From NCBI GenBank assembly GCA_963771985.1, contig CAVYVO010000032.1:248001-312000 (forward strand): a stretch of DNA of 64,000 nucleotides, in the 5' to 3' direction. Both the position numbers and the translations under genes were made by a program. Below the pieces are notes generated by a model. That model worked only from the letters and a program-made list of their open reading frames with translations. It was not told the origin of the DNA and did not search any database. Shown here piece after piece: positions 34,208 to 42,660 of the stretch. Origin of the DNA: Trebonia sp963771985. GTDB taxonomy: Bacteria > Actinomycetota > Actinomycetes > Streptosporangiales > Streptosporangiaceae. Within the stretch, counting starts at the first letter, position 1. Every line of letters begins with the position of its first letter.

Positions 34208-35005
34208 TCAGCTGGTTCCTTCGGCTTGGCGGTCGGGGTTCTTGGGGCGGGTTTGGCGGGTGCGGCGAGCGGAGTTCAGGGTCCGGGTGATCTCCGGATC
34301 GGTGAGGCCGGCGTGGCGGGCGGCGACGGCTAGGGGGCTGAGGTCGGCGGCGGGGTCGGTTTCCAGGGCGCGGTTGGCGGCCCAGAACAGGCCGGCGTTG
34401 CGGTTGCCCTCGGCCTGGGCGGCGACCCAGCGGGCCAGGCCGGTCATCCCGTGCCTGGCCAGGCTCTCCGGTGCCCGCGGCCGCCGCTGACGCGACGGTT
34501 TCAGCAGGCTGGTGGCTGCCTGCCAGTCCAGCTCGCCGTGCCCGGCCAGGGTCTGGATCCGCTGGTAGGGGCGTCCGCCGACCTGTGAGGGCGGGGTGAG
34601 GACGTAGCCGCCCGCGGACCGGAAGTCGAGATGGTGGGCGGGCAGGTGGCCGTTGCGCTGTTCGGAGCCGGTGAAGTACAGGTGCAGGCCGCCGCTGGGG
34701 GTGCGGATGCAGGCGCTGGCGCCGGCCAGCAGCCCGGCGGCGCGCAGCCGGGCGAAGGCGGCGAAGCCGTTGCCCGCCTGGCCGTGCTGGTCGACGTCGA
34801 GGACATCGGGCCCGGGGCTGCCGGTGGCGACGGCCAGGTTCAGGTCGGGCCGCTGACCGAACCAGGCGGTGATCTGCTGCTCATCAGTGGTGGCATCAAG
34901 GTGGCCGTGCCGGGTGGCCGGGGTCTTCTGGCCGGGCTGGCAGGGGAACACCGGCCAGCCGCGTCCGGCGTATTCCAGGGCCTGGCGGAGGACCGGGCTG
35001 GTCAT
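34208..35005 (-). CDS. Bifunctional DNA primase/polymerase (Prim-Pol)
   Basis: 265 residues from ATG 35005; upstream codons of the long frame are shadow text. Archaeo-eukaryotic primase-type features: ALEYAGRGWPVFPCQPGQKT, metal motif VLDVDQHGQAGNGFAAF (D-x-D), RTPSGGLHLYFTGSEQ (s-x-H), DFRSAGGYVLTPPSQVGG. The C-terminal 80 residues are helical (GMTGLARWVAAQAEGNRNAG), as in element-encoded versions. It would prime or extend DNA in replication of the mobile element. It overlaps 35002-35607 by 4 nt. Confidence 0.9.
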   Translation of the reverse strand: MTSPVLRQALEYAGRGWPVFPCQPGQKTPATRHGHLDATTDEQQITAWFGQRPDLNLAVATGSPGPDVLDVDQHGQAGNGFAAFARLRAAGLLAGASACIRTPSGGLHLYFTGSEQRNGHLPAHHLDFRSAGGYVLTPPSQVGGRPYQRIQTLAGHGELDWQAATSLLKPSRQRRPRAPESLARHGMTGLARWVAAQAEGNRNAGLFWAANRALETDPAADLSPLAVAARHAGLTDPEITRTLNSARRTRQTRPKNPDRQAEGTS

Positions 35006-35607
35006 GGCGTGCCCCGCCGGTAGCCGGGGGCGGGGTCGTGGCCGCACCGGCTGGTTTCGGCGGCCAGTTGGGCGGCCAGGGCCGGGAGGATGCGGGCCTG
35101 GTATTCGGCCTGGGCTGACAGCAGGCTGGTGCTGCGGTCGGGCTGGAGGTAGAGCACCGACCACAGCTGGGACAGGATGTCCAGCCCGTACAGGCACAGG
35201 TCGTGGTCCTCCCAGCAGGAGCCCAGGACGGCGAGGTGGCCGTAGCCGGGCCGGTAGACCTGCTCGACCCAGGCGCGCAGCTCGGCGAGCGGGGCCCGCC
35301 GCTCGGCGGGGATGAGTTTCCACCACGCCGGGGCTGAGCGCGGCTGGTAACCGTCGTCGCCGTCCGGACGGATGCTGGGGAGCCGGGCGGCTAGGTCATT
35401 GACTTGGCGGTCGAGTGCGTCGAGGCGGGCGATGGCGGCGGTGTCGTCGGCCAGGGTGCGGCTGAGGGTGGTGAGCATGCCGGCCAGCTGGGTGAGCTGC
35501 CCGCTGACGGCGGCGAAGTGGCTCGCTTCGCGTACATCGAGCTGGCTGATGTCCTCGCGGTGGGCGGCGAGCTGGTCCAGGACGGCGGGGAGCGGGTCGG
35601 GAGGCAT
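35002..35607 (-). CDS. Element protein with DUF4913-like C-terminal domain
   Basis: 201 residues from ATG 35607 (GTGGAG 6 nt upstream). Residues about 10-85 form a coiled coil (LDQLAAHREDISQLDVREAS, LTTLSRTLADDTAAIARLDA). The second half WWKLIPAERRAPLAELRAWV, LGSCWEDHDLCLYGLDILSQ, LWSVLYLQPDRSTSL, QARILPALAAQLAAETSRCG has the Trp/Cys/His spacing of DUF4913-type proteins found in actinomycete plasmids. Function unknown. It starts 2 nt after the coupling ATPase stop. Confidence 0.65.
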   Translation of the reverse strand: MPPDPLPAVLDQLAAHREDISQLDVREASHFAAVSGQLTQLAGMLTTLSRTLADDTAAIARLDALDRQVNDLAARLPSIRPDGDDGYQPRSAPAWWKLIPAERRAPLAELRAWVEQVYRPGYGHLAVLGSCWEDHDLCLYGLDILSQLWSVLYLQPDRSTSLLSAQAEYQARILPALAAQLAAETSRCGHDPAPGYRRGTP

Positions 35608-35609
35608 GG

Positions 35610-37274
35610 TCAGCTCCACGGGTGGGCGGTGCCGTCACCGTTAGGCCAGGTGACCGGCTGCTGGTCGGGGATGGTGGGCGGTTCCGGGTCGGCGACGGGC
35701 GCCGGGTCGGGGGCGAAGGCCCAGGGGTCGGGGGCGAAGGCCTGCAGCTCGGGAGCGAAGGGCTGGGGGAGGTGGCCGTGACGGCGGGCGCGGCGGTAGG
35801 CGGGGTTGTTCCAGGCGCGCGGCAGCCGGGCGATGACCGGGGCGCAATCGCCGCGGATCACCAGGGCGAACCCGGCCGGCAGCTGCCGGATCATGTCCGG
35901 CGTCGCGACGTCGTGGCGGGTGGCGTGGTCCTGGCCGCGCAGCTTCCAGGCCGCCTGGCCGCACAGCGTGCCGGCCGCCTGCAGCGTGGTGGTGTCGGTG
36001 ATGCCGGGCAAGAACACCTTCACCGACGAGGTGTCCAGCACGACCTGGCGGCCGTGGTCGTCCCACCGGGACGCCAGCTGCGCCTGGCCGTGCACCACGG
36101 CGATGATCTGGATGCCCTTGCCGCCGGAGTCCGACAGCCAGGCTGGCAGCGGGACCGGGCAGATCTGGGTGACCTCATCCAGGCCCATCAGCAGCGGCGG
36201 GTCCAGCCGCCCCGAGCTCGATGCCTGGCCCGCCATCGCGGCGGTGTGGTGGATCTCGGCGGCCATCGCCGCGAACAGCGGCGCGACCGGGGCGTCCTGG
36301 CCGGCGGCTTCGGCGATCAGGTGCAGCGTCCCGGCCTCAGCGAGGAACGCGGGGATGTCGAATCCCTCGCCCGGCCCTGGGAGGACGCTGTCAGCCAGCG
36401 CCGGGTCGGCCATGAACGCCAGCGCCCGCGACATCACCATCCGGACGGTCGCGGCGGTCTTCTGGGCATCGGAACGGAGCTCGGCCAGGGTCTGCGCCCA
36501 CTGCCGCGCCCCGGCCGCGAGCAGGATCCGTTCCGGCTGCTGTGACCCGGCGCCGGAGACCCAGGCGGTGACCGCGCGCAGGTCGTAGCCGGCCAGGGCG
36601 GCGGCGCAGAAGTAGCCGCGCAGGTAGTCGCTGGCCTTGGCCGACCAGAACGTGCCGTCTTCGACGCCCTTCTGCGACACCGCGAACGCGAACGCGTCCG
36701 CCCGGCGGACCGCGGTGGCCGGGTCTTCACAGCCGTCGATGGGCGACCAGCGGAAGGTGGACGGCACGGCGCCGATGTGCTGGGGGTTGAAGACATGCAC
36801 CGGGCCGCGGCGGGCGCGGGCCGCGGCGGTCAGGCCGTGCAGGTCGGCCTTGGTGGTGGTGGCGAGGACCGGGCCGGGGTAGCGGAGGATGACATCGGCC
36901 AGGAACGCGGTCTTGCCGGTGCGGGGCGGGGCCATCACCAGGACGTGTTCTTCCAGCGGGACGCGCAGCCCGTGCCGCCAGTGCGCCCGGCCCAGGAACA
37001 CCGAATGCTCGGCCGGGGCGAGGATCCGCCACCACAGCGGCAGGGACCGGCGGACCCGCTTGGAGCGGCGCAGCGCGGCGAGCCGGCCCCAGCGCAGCCA
37101 CAGGCTAAAGATGGTGGCGAAGCCGCGGCCGGGGTGCAGCCGCAGCCGGAGCCGGACTCGCAGGTGCCGGACCCGGTTGCCGGGCAGGTACCGGGCGGGC
37201 AGATAAGCCCAGCGGGCGGCGACCGTGAGAAGGAGCAGGACGGCCAGGACGAGGGCGTACTTGAGGATGATCAT
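35610..37274 (-). CDS. VirD4/TraG-like conjugative coupling ATPase
   Basis: 554 residues from ATG 37274; the longer open frame upstream is shadow. N-terminal membrane helix (IILKYALVLAVLLLLTVAAR), basic stretch, then the nucleotide site VLVMAPPRTGKTAFLADVIL (Walker A), VFNPQHIGAVPSTFRWSPID, EDGTFWSAKASDYLRGYFCA, PPLLMGLDEVTQICPVPLPA (Walker B), IIAVVHGQAQLASRWDDHGR and VFLPGITDTTTLQAAGTLCG. These are TraG/VirD4 (TraD-like) motifs. It links the relaxosome to the transfer channel and pumps DNA at the membrane. The acidic/Pro tail repeats FAP(D/E). Overlaps the DUF2637 gene by 4 nt. Confidence 0.9.
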   Translation of the reverse strand: MIILKYALVLAVLLLLTVAARWAYLPARYLPGNRVRHLRVRLRLRLHPGRGFATIFSLWLRWGRLAALRRSKRVRRSLPLWWRILAPAEHSVFLGRAHWRHGLRVPLEEHVLVMAPPRTGKTAFLADVILRYPGPVLATTTKADLHGLTAAARARRGPVHVFNPQHIGAVPSTFRWSPIDGCEDPATAVRRADAFAFAVSQKGVEDGTFWSAKASDYLRGYFCAAALAGYDLRAVTAWVSGAGSQQPERILLAAGARQWAQTLAELRSDAQKTAATVRMVMSRALAFMADPALADSVLPGPGEGFDIPAFLAEAGTLHLIAEAAGQDAPVAPLFAAMAAEIHHTAAMAGQASSSGRLDPPLLMGLDEVTQICPVPLPAWLSDSGGKGIQIIAVVHGQAQLASRWDDHGRQVVLDTSSVKVFLPGITDTTTLQAAGTLCGQAAWKLRGQDHATRHDVATPDMIRQLPAGFALVIRGDCAPVIARLPRAWNNPAYRRARRHGHLPQPFAPELQAFAPDPWAFAPDPAPVADPEPPTIPDQQPVTWPNGDGTAHPWS

Positions 37275-38224
37275 TGGGAGTCTCCGTTCTGGGCGGCCAG
37301 CACGGCGCGGCGCAGCGCCGTCCGGGCCGACCCGGCGTTCAGGCCGACTTGTGGGGCGAGGGCGGCGGCGATCTTGGCCACCGAGCCGAGCGGGATGGCG
37401 GCGAGTGGGCCGTGCTGTTCGGCGGCCAGGGTCAGGAACCGGGCCGTCTTGGTGCCGCCGCGGCGGCCGCTCTCTTGGGTCGCGGCAGCCGTCTGGGACG
37501 CGGGGCCGGGCCCGGTAGCCGTCAGCGCGGGGCTGACCGCGATAGGCAGGGTCGGGCGGGCGGCCCGGCGGCCGGGGGCGACCGGGCATTCCTCCAGCAC
37601 CCAGATCCGGAACCCGGCCAGCGTGGAGGCCGGAGCGATGGTCAGCCGCAGCAGCCACAACAGCAGCCCCCCGGCCATGGCCAGCAGGGTGGCATCGTCG
37701 GTGGCCAGGCCGTGCAGGTCCTGGTAGCGGGCGATCACCCAGGCGCGGACGACACCGATCAGCGTGTCGCTGGCCAGCGCATACGCCACCGGCGGCATCG
37801 CCCACACCGCGAGATCCCGCCAGCCCGGCGCGGCCGCGATCACGTTCATGAACACGCTGGCGCCGGCCGAGGCCACGTTCAGCACCCGGGCGCGGACCGC
37901 GTGCCGGCCGTGCAGCGCCAGGGCCACGCCCAGGCAGGCGAACACCAGCGCGGCGGCGTCGGGGATCGCCGCCTCCAGGCCGGCGGCGAGCGCAAGCCGC
38001 CGGGCCGCGTACACCAGCCGGTACTGGGCGGTGAAACTCACTACGGCCGCGGCGGCGGCCAGCACGCACAACCCGCCGGCGGCGCACTGCAGCCAGAGCC
38101 CTGGCCGGTCACGGCCGGGGCCGGTCCACCGAAGGGCGAAGTGGCTGATTTCGTCCGCGCCGTTCACAGCTTGTGCCGGAGGCATGGCCTCATCAATCGG
38201 CGCGGGCTGAATGGATGATTTCAT
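37271..38224 (-). CDS. DUF2637 (SpdB-like) membrane protein
   Basis: 317 residues from ATG 38224. Four hydrophobic helices between about residues 40 and 205: GLWLQCAAGGLCVLAAAAAV, IPDAAALVFACLGVALALHG, AVWAMPPVAYALASDTLIGV, AMAGGLLLWLLRLTIAPAST. The cytoplasmic C-terminal region contains a putative HTH (SVAKIAAALAPQVGLNAGSA RTALRR). DUF2637 proteins are typical of Streptomyces-type conjugative elements and are thought to help plasmid spread. Co-translated with the coupling ATPase. Confidence 0.85.
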   Translation of the reverse strand: MKSSIQPAPIDEAMPPAQAVNGADEISHFALRWTGPGRDRPGLWLQCAAGGLCVLAAAAAVVSFTAQYRLVYAARRLALAAGLEAAIPDAAALVFACLGVALALHGRHAVRARVLNVASAGASVFMNVIAAAPGWRDLAVWAMPPVAYALASDTLIGVVRAWVIARYQDLHGLATDDATLLAMAGGLLLWLLRLTIAPASTLAGFRIWVLEECPVAPGRRAARPTLPIAVSPALTATGPGPASQTAAATQESGRRGGTKTARFLTLAAEQHGPLAAIPLGSVAKIAAALAPQVGLNAGSARTALRRAVLAAQNGDSQ

Positions 38225-38370
38225 TTCTGGGCCTCCGGCCTTATCGGACACTTGGCGGTGATGGTTCTTTTTGCAGTTACGGGCATGGCGGATTGCTCCA
38301 GGCAGATAGGTGAGGGATCTGCGGCGATGGCGCCGTGGCGGAAATAGGCCGGGCTGAGACCGGCCGCCGT

Positions 38371-38571
38371 TCAGTTCTCTTCGTGGTCGCTGCGGTGGAT
38401 GCCAGCGCCCAGGAAGCTGCGGGTGAGGGCATCCAGGGCACTGTCCGGCGCGTCGGACAGGCGCCCGGCACGGTCACCTTTGCGGATGCCGATGACGAGC
38501 ATGACGAATACGACGGCTGCAATGACCGACAGGAAAGCGGCTATTGCGATGACACACGCGCAGAAGCTCAT
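38371..38571 (-). CDS. Small single-pass membrane protein of the transfer operon
   Basis: 66 residues from ATG 38571, preceded by AAGGAG. One membrane helix at residues 4-28 (CACVIAIAAFLSVIAAVVFV), then a polar tail ending GAGIHRSDHEEN. It lies upstream of the DUF2637 gene on the same strand, 147 nt apart. Small membrane proteins here are common in actinomycete transfer clusters; role unknown. Confidence 0.65.
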   Translation of the reverse strand: MSFCACVIAIAAFLSVIAAVVFVMLVIGIRKGDRAGRLSDAPDSALDALTRSFLGAGIHRSDHEEN

Positions 38572-38643
38572 CAGATCACTCCTTTCCCATATCCGGGAAC
38601 CTCGTGATGTGACGTTAAGCGCCAAGGCAAGGGGCACCCAATA

Positions 38644-38665
38644 TCACGGTGATATATCACCGTGA
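38644..38665. promoter_or_regulatory. 22-bp perfect palindrome, likely operator of the transfer operon
   Basis: TCACGGTGA and TCACCGTGA separated by TATA form a perfect 22-bp palindrome 79 bp upstream of the 66-residue membrane-protein gene. Operators for KorSA/TraR-like or XRE repressors often look like this. The XRE/DUF5753 protein at 40150-41001 is a candidate ligand (inference). Confidence 0.6.
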
Positions 38666-38696
38666 GATAACCGCAGGCTGGCCGGGAAAAAGGAGA

Positions 38697-38757
38697 TAAG
38701 AAAAACCCCGGCAGAGCCGGGAACGAGCGCCTGACGGCGCTGACGACTCTGCCGGGG
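38697..38757 (-). terminator. Rho-independent terminator or attenuator before the transfer operon
   Basis: Stem CTCTGCCGGGG / CCCCGGCAGAG enclosing a smaller AGCGCC / GGCGCT hairpin. On the minus strand it is followed by TTTTTCTTATC. It would end transcripts coming from 39.3 kb or a short leader RNA, just upstream of the palindrome. Confidence 0.75.
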
Positions 38758-39305
38758 AGCTTCCCGGGACTGGTGCCCGCGCGGCCGTGCGGGCACCTCT
38801 TACTGCTTCAGTGATAGCTCTATCAGACGACTGGTTACTATGATAGACGACCCTGGACGACAGTGCCTATGTCATGAGGGCTTGGATGCGTGTGAGCTGA
38901 TCGGGGCATCGTTGCCATCAGCCGCCTGCTTGCATGCCGATGACGCGGCCCAGGTGCTACCTGAAAGCCCTTCCGGGTCTCGGGCGTCAGCAGAGATAGA
39001 TGGAGCGCTGCGGGCAATCGTCCTGTCGGGGGGCGCTGTGTTGCCATGCGAGCGCGGAACCTGCGCTGGCCCTGGGCATCGGGCCGTGCACAGTCTGGTG
39101 AACCGGACCGGTGGTGACCACGCGCCCGTTCGGCGGGAAAATTAGCGGCAAAAGCCCCAGTGGGCAGCATGCTTGCCGTCGCGGAGCCGCACCGCGGCCC
39201 GGCCGTTCGTCCAGCGCGCCGGCAGCTGGCCGGGCGTTCACAGGAGGGCCGGCGGATCGCGTCCCGCATGGGGCGAGGGACCGCTCACCGGCGGCGGCCG
39301 GTCTG
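38758..39305. other. Intergenic stretch, no gene seen
   Basis: About 550 bases between two element genes. AT-richer near 38810-38860 (GCTCTATCAGACGA and a second TGATAGACGA), where a leader promoter or regulator sites may lie. No convincing coding frame. Confidence 0.35.
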
Positions 39306-40004
39306 CTAGGCCGCTCGCAGCGGTCCGGCCGTGGCCTTGGCGGCAGCAGCCGCCTCGGCGCGGACGGCGGCGACCAGAGCGCTGGCCTGGTCGCGGCCGA
39401 TCCGCAGCTGCTCGCGGAGGGTGTCGCGGGAGATGGGCCGGCCGGTGGCGGCACGGTGGTCGGCGTCGAGTTGCCGCGCCTGGGCGAGCAGGGCGCCGGG
39501 GAGCACCGGGGGCGGCGCGATGGCGGGCCGGGGTTGCGGCTGTCCGGGGGCGGGCGGGCAGACGGTGTAGATCTGGCGCAGCAGCCACGGGCCGACCTCG
39601 CTCCAGCCGATCAGCAGCGCCGGGCCGACCGCGTCGACCAGGGCGGTGCCGAACTGCCGGTGGCCCGCGGCGCCGGCCGTGTTCAGGGTGAGCGTCAGCA
39701 GGCCGCAGAACCGCAGCATGTACCGGGGCCTGGCGAGCTGAGCGTCGGCGTAGCCGTGCAGGGAGAGAAAGCGGATCCCGGTCAGCAGCCCGATCACGCT
39801 GAGGTCGACCGCTGGGGCGACCAGCCAGGCGATGCCCGCGCTGATGCCGAGATCCAGGCAGATCCTGGTCACGTTGCCGACGCTGAACGCGAAACTCAAG
39901 GCGACAACCGCGACGGTCGTGGCGGTGATGGCGCGGCGGGTCAGCACTTGACCGGGAAGCGGCGGATGGGCCTGTTGCGAGGCCGCCGGGACAATGGAGC
40001 GCAC
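39306..40004 (-). CDS. DUF2637-like membrane protein with C-terminal HTH-like tail
   Basis: 232 residues. Membrane helices: TRRAITATTVAVVALSFAFS, GISAGIAWLVAPAVDLSVIG, YMLRFCGLLTLTLNTAGAAG and possibly VDAVGPALLIGWSEVGPWLL. The C-terminal cytoplasmic part is ISRDTLREQLRIGRDQASAL (HTH-like). It resembles the SpdB/DUF2637 group involved in plasmid spread. It may be a paralogue of 37271-38224, with a similar layout of membrane domain plus HTH tail. Confidence 0.8.
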   Translation of the reverse strand: MRSIVPAASQQAHPPLPGQVLTRRAITATTVAVVALSFAFSVGNVTRICLDLGISAGIAWLVAPAVDLSVIGLLTGIRFLSLHGYADAQLARPRYMLRFCGLLTLTLNTAGAAGHRQFGTALVDAVGPALLIGWSEVGPWLLRQIYTVCPPAPGQPQPRPAIAPPPVLPGALLAQARQLDADHRAATGRPISRDTLREQLRIGRDQASALVAAVRAEAAAAAKATAGPLRAA

Positions 40005-40149
40005 AGTTCATCCCTTGCTGTGGTGGTGAGCCTGGAGCCGGGCGGGCCGCTGTTGCCTGGCGAGAATGCATGTCGCGAGTTCTCACGGCCGCCGGGTATT
40101 GGCCTGTGCGCCGGGCGGATTCACGCGGCGGCACAGGCCAAGTGCGGTG

Positions 40150-41001
40150 TCAGGCGTTCGCCAGGCCGCGGAGGTGGAGCGCCGACTCGGCGGGGCTGAG
40201 CGCGAATGCCCGCAGCTGCTCGAAGACGCGGGCGTGGACGGCGAGGTCCGCCTGGCTTTCCAGGCACACTCCCCCGCCGATGCCGCCGACGTGGACAAGT
40301 CCCAGCCCGGGCGCTTCGGCGAACTGGAGGAGAGCCAGCGAGGCGACGCCGGCCGCCGCGTGCGCGCCGCTGGTGAACGGCAGGATCTGCACGGTGATGC
40401 TGCCGCTGTCGCCGCGGATGCCGGCGAGCAGGCCGAGCTGGCCTTCCATCACTTCGCGGCCGCCGACCTCCTGGCGTAGCGCCGCCTCCCCGACCACGAT
40501 GTGGATGTGCGGCTTGCGGTCGCCGAGGATCGCCTTCTGCCGGGCCAGGGTTGCTTCCACGGCCCGGTCACGGGCGTCGCCATCGTCTAGGACCGCGTCG
40601 GCTTCGGCCAGTTCCCGGGCGTAGGCCGGGGTCTGCAGCAGCGCGGGGATCCGCTGCGCCTCGTAAACCGAGATCTTCGACGCTCCTGCTTCGAGGATGA
40701 GGTAGTCCTGCCAGGCGCCGGGGAGCACGTCGGCGTAGTCGCGGTGCCAGCCGAACGCGCCGCGCGGGTCGGCCAGGGCGGTCAAGAGGGCCCGCTGTTC
40801 GTCGGTGACACCGTATTCGGCGAGCAGCTCGCGCAGTTCTTTTGCACGGATGCCGCGCTGGCCTGTTTCTATCCGGCTGATCTTGGAGCGGTCGCATTCC
40901 AGGATGCGGGCCACGTCGTCGAGCGTGTAGCCCAGGTTCACCCGGTAGCGGCGCAGCGCGCCGCCGACTAGGCGCCGACGGACTGGAGGTGCAGTGATCA
41001 C
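40150..41001 (-). CDS. XRE-family regulator with DUF5753 domain
   Basis: 283 residues, intact. HTH at residues about 12-68 (LRRYRVNLGYTLDDVARILE, CDRSKISRIETGQRGIRAKE), then DUF5753 from about 95: ILEAGASKISVYEAQRIPAL, LQTPAYARELAEADAVLDDG, RQKAILGDRKPHIHIVVGEA, SITVQILPFTSGAHAAAGVA. These are actinomycete cytoplasmic regulators of development and of mobile elements. No DUF397 partner follows. It is placed between the DUF2637-like gene and a protease-like gene and may control the transfer region. Confidence 0.92.
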   Translation of the reverse strand: MITAPPVRRRLVGGALRRYRVNLGYTLDDVARILECDRSKISRIETGQRGIRAKELRELLAEYGVTDEQRALLTALADPRGAFGWHRDYADVLPGAWQDYLILEAGASKISVYEAQRIPALLQTPAYARELAEADAVLDDGDARDRAVEATLARQKAILGDRKPHIHIVVGEAALRQEVGGREVMEGQLGLLAGIRGDSGSITVQILPFTSGAHAAAGVASLALLQFAEAPGLGLVHVGGIGGGVCLESQADLAVHARVFEQLRAFALSPAESALHLRGLANA

Positions 41002-41312
41002 GATGAATCACCCTTCGATCTGGCGGGTTCTGGAGGCGCCGAGAGGGTTGCCGCCCTCTGACGAGATCTAATCTACTCACACCTTGTTGCTGACTTCAAG
41101 ATGTCGCAATCTGCTATCGCGCGCGTGTCCGTTCCGAGTGAACTCTGCGAGTTCCGGGTCATCTCTGCGACCTGTACTGCGATGTCCGCGATGTCGGCGA
41201 GCAGTCGCCTGCGGCGCCCATCGTGCCGACCGTTCGGCGGACCGGTGGCTGAAGAGCGCCGACCGCGCCGTGGCGGAGATGCCGCGCCTGAGGATGCCGG
41301 TCAGCTGACCCC
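41002..41312. other. Intergenic stretch with a repeat copy
   Basis: About 310 bases between two minus-strand genes. No gene seen. It contains one copy (about 41123-41146) of the GTGTCCGTTCCGAGTGAACT sequence that recurs near 42350. Confidence 0.4.
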
Positions 41313-42020
41313 CTATGACCGCAGGACCAGCCATTTCCCGCCGATGATGACGGCCAGCACCGTGCCCGCCAGCCACAGCAGGGCCCAGATCCCGCGGGGA
41401 ATGTGCGTGGTCCTGCTGAGATTCGCCGCGTCCCCGGCACCGGCGCCGTGCGCCGCGGCGACGCGGACGCCGGAAAGCAGCAGCAGCCAGGTCAGCCCGT
41501 AGATGATGACCTTCTCGAGTCCGTCGCGCGAGTAGTGCATGACGACGGCCAGCAGCGCGATGGCGGCCGGAACCGAGACGATGCCGAAGGACTTGCGGAT
41601 CGCGAACATGAGCAGGACGAGGAGGAAAATCGCGAGCCATAGCACGGTGACGACGCGCCCGGTCTCGATGAGCTTCGCCGCGCAGAGCCCGAAGCCGCTC
41701 GGGCCCAGGTAGCCGACGAACCTCGTCAGCGTCCGCCGCAGCCCCGTGTCGGGCGCGCTGGCCCAGGCGGTTATGCCATTGGATTCCATGTCCAGTGTCA
41801 CGCCCGCCAGCGTGAAGCCCATAACGGTGCCCACGACAGCATGCGCTCCTTCGTGCGCCATCGCGTTGACCTGCTCCACGAACGGCCACAGGAAGGGAAG
41901 CAGCATGACGGCGAGCGCTGCCAGGCCGATGAGCGCGGCCTCGGTGCCCGGCAGCGGCGCCTGGGTTCCCGGCGGCACCGTGTGCGTCCCCGCCAGTGCC
42001 GCGTGCATGCCACCGAGCAT
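41313..42020 (-). CDS. M50B-like membrane metalloprotease
   Basis: 235 residues from ATG 42020 (ATG 42008 also possible). First helix AALIGLAALAVMLLPFLWPF, then the zinc motif in NAMAHEGAHAVVGTVMGFTL (HExxH). Further helices: VVTVLWLAIFLLVLLMFAIR, VSVPAAIALLAVVMHYS, VIIYGLTWLLLLSGVRVAAA, IWALLWLAGTVLAVIIGGKW. The region TRFVGYLGPSGFGLCAAKLI may supply the third ligand. M50B-like proteins of this type are common in actinomycetes and mostly uncharacterised; intramembrane proteolysis is the family activity. Confidence 0.85.
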   Translation of the reverse strand: MLGGMHAALAGTHTVPPGTQAPLPGTEAALIGLAALAVMLLPFLWPFVEQVNAMAHEGAHAVVGTVMGFTLAGVTLDMESNGITAWASAPDTGLRRTLTRFVGYLGPSGFGLCAAKLIETGRVVTVLWLAIFLLVLLMFAIRKSFGIVSVPAAIALLAVVMHYSRDGLEKVIIYGLTWLLLLSGVRVAAAHGAGAGDAANLSRTTHIPRGIWALLWLAGTVLAVIIGGKWLVLRS

Positions 42021-42660
42021 GCGCAGTCACCTGCGACACCGCAACCCCGCTTCGGATGGCCCGGCGCCATGCCCGGGAGCGATTACACCGGCACCGCAGA
42101 GCGAGTCGGCTGAGCGCACGGCCGGCGGCGACGCGCGGTTCCCGAGGTGCCGACGTCCCGCACGATCACGCCGCCGGCGCCATAACAGCGCTGGTGCCTG
42201 CCGCAGCGTGAGTCGACACACCCCGGCCCCTGCATCCGAAAAGTCGCAGAGTAGATCCGGACAACCAGCCGCCGGGCTGTCCGGGTCAACCTTGCAAGTC
42301 GCAGGTCGGCAGCTCACCCAGTCGCAGCCCTTAACCGGAACGGACAGCGCGTGTCCGTTCCGAGTGAACTCTTCGGTTTCCGGCTGAACTTTTCGTAGCG
42401 CGCTTCGCTGTCCGGGTCTACTTTTCGTCTGTCGGCCGCGCCCTGACCGTAAATGCCGGTCGCCGGTGTGCGGTGTGGCTGCAGACCGGTCGGCGTATCC
42501 ATGCCGTCCGACGGATCCGGTGTCGGCACCGACGACTTCCTAGGAGTTAACCCGGACAACCAGCCGCCAGGCTTTCCGGCTCAACCTTTCGGGCCGCAGG
42601 TCAGCGGGTAGACCAGCCGAAGTCTTAAACCGGAACGGACAGCGCATGCGGGCAGGATGA
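42021..42660. repeat. Intergenic region with degenerate direct repeats
   Basis: 640 bases without a gene. A block of about 105 bp beginning GGACAACCAGCCGCC at about 42258 recurs in degenerate form from about 42553, both ending in TTAA(A)CCGGAACGGACAGCGC (near 42331 and 42630). At 42336-42362 CGGAACGGACA pairs with TGTCCGTTCCG. The right arm plus GAGTGAACTCT is also present near 41123. These may be binding sites or remnants of a small repeated element. Confidence 0.6.

Noticed and set aside
37275..38087. N-terminal extension of the coupling ATPase to 38087
   Set aside because: The text is low-complexity Arg/Gly/Pro and overlaps the DUF2637 gene in another frame; the ATG at 37274 with a membrane helix is the natural start.
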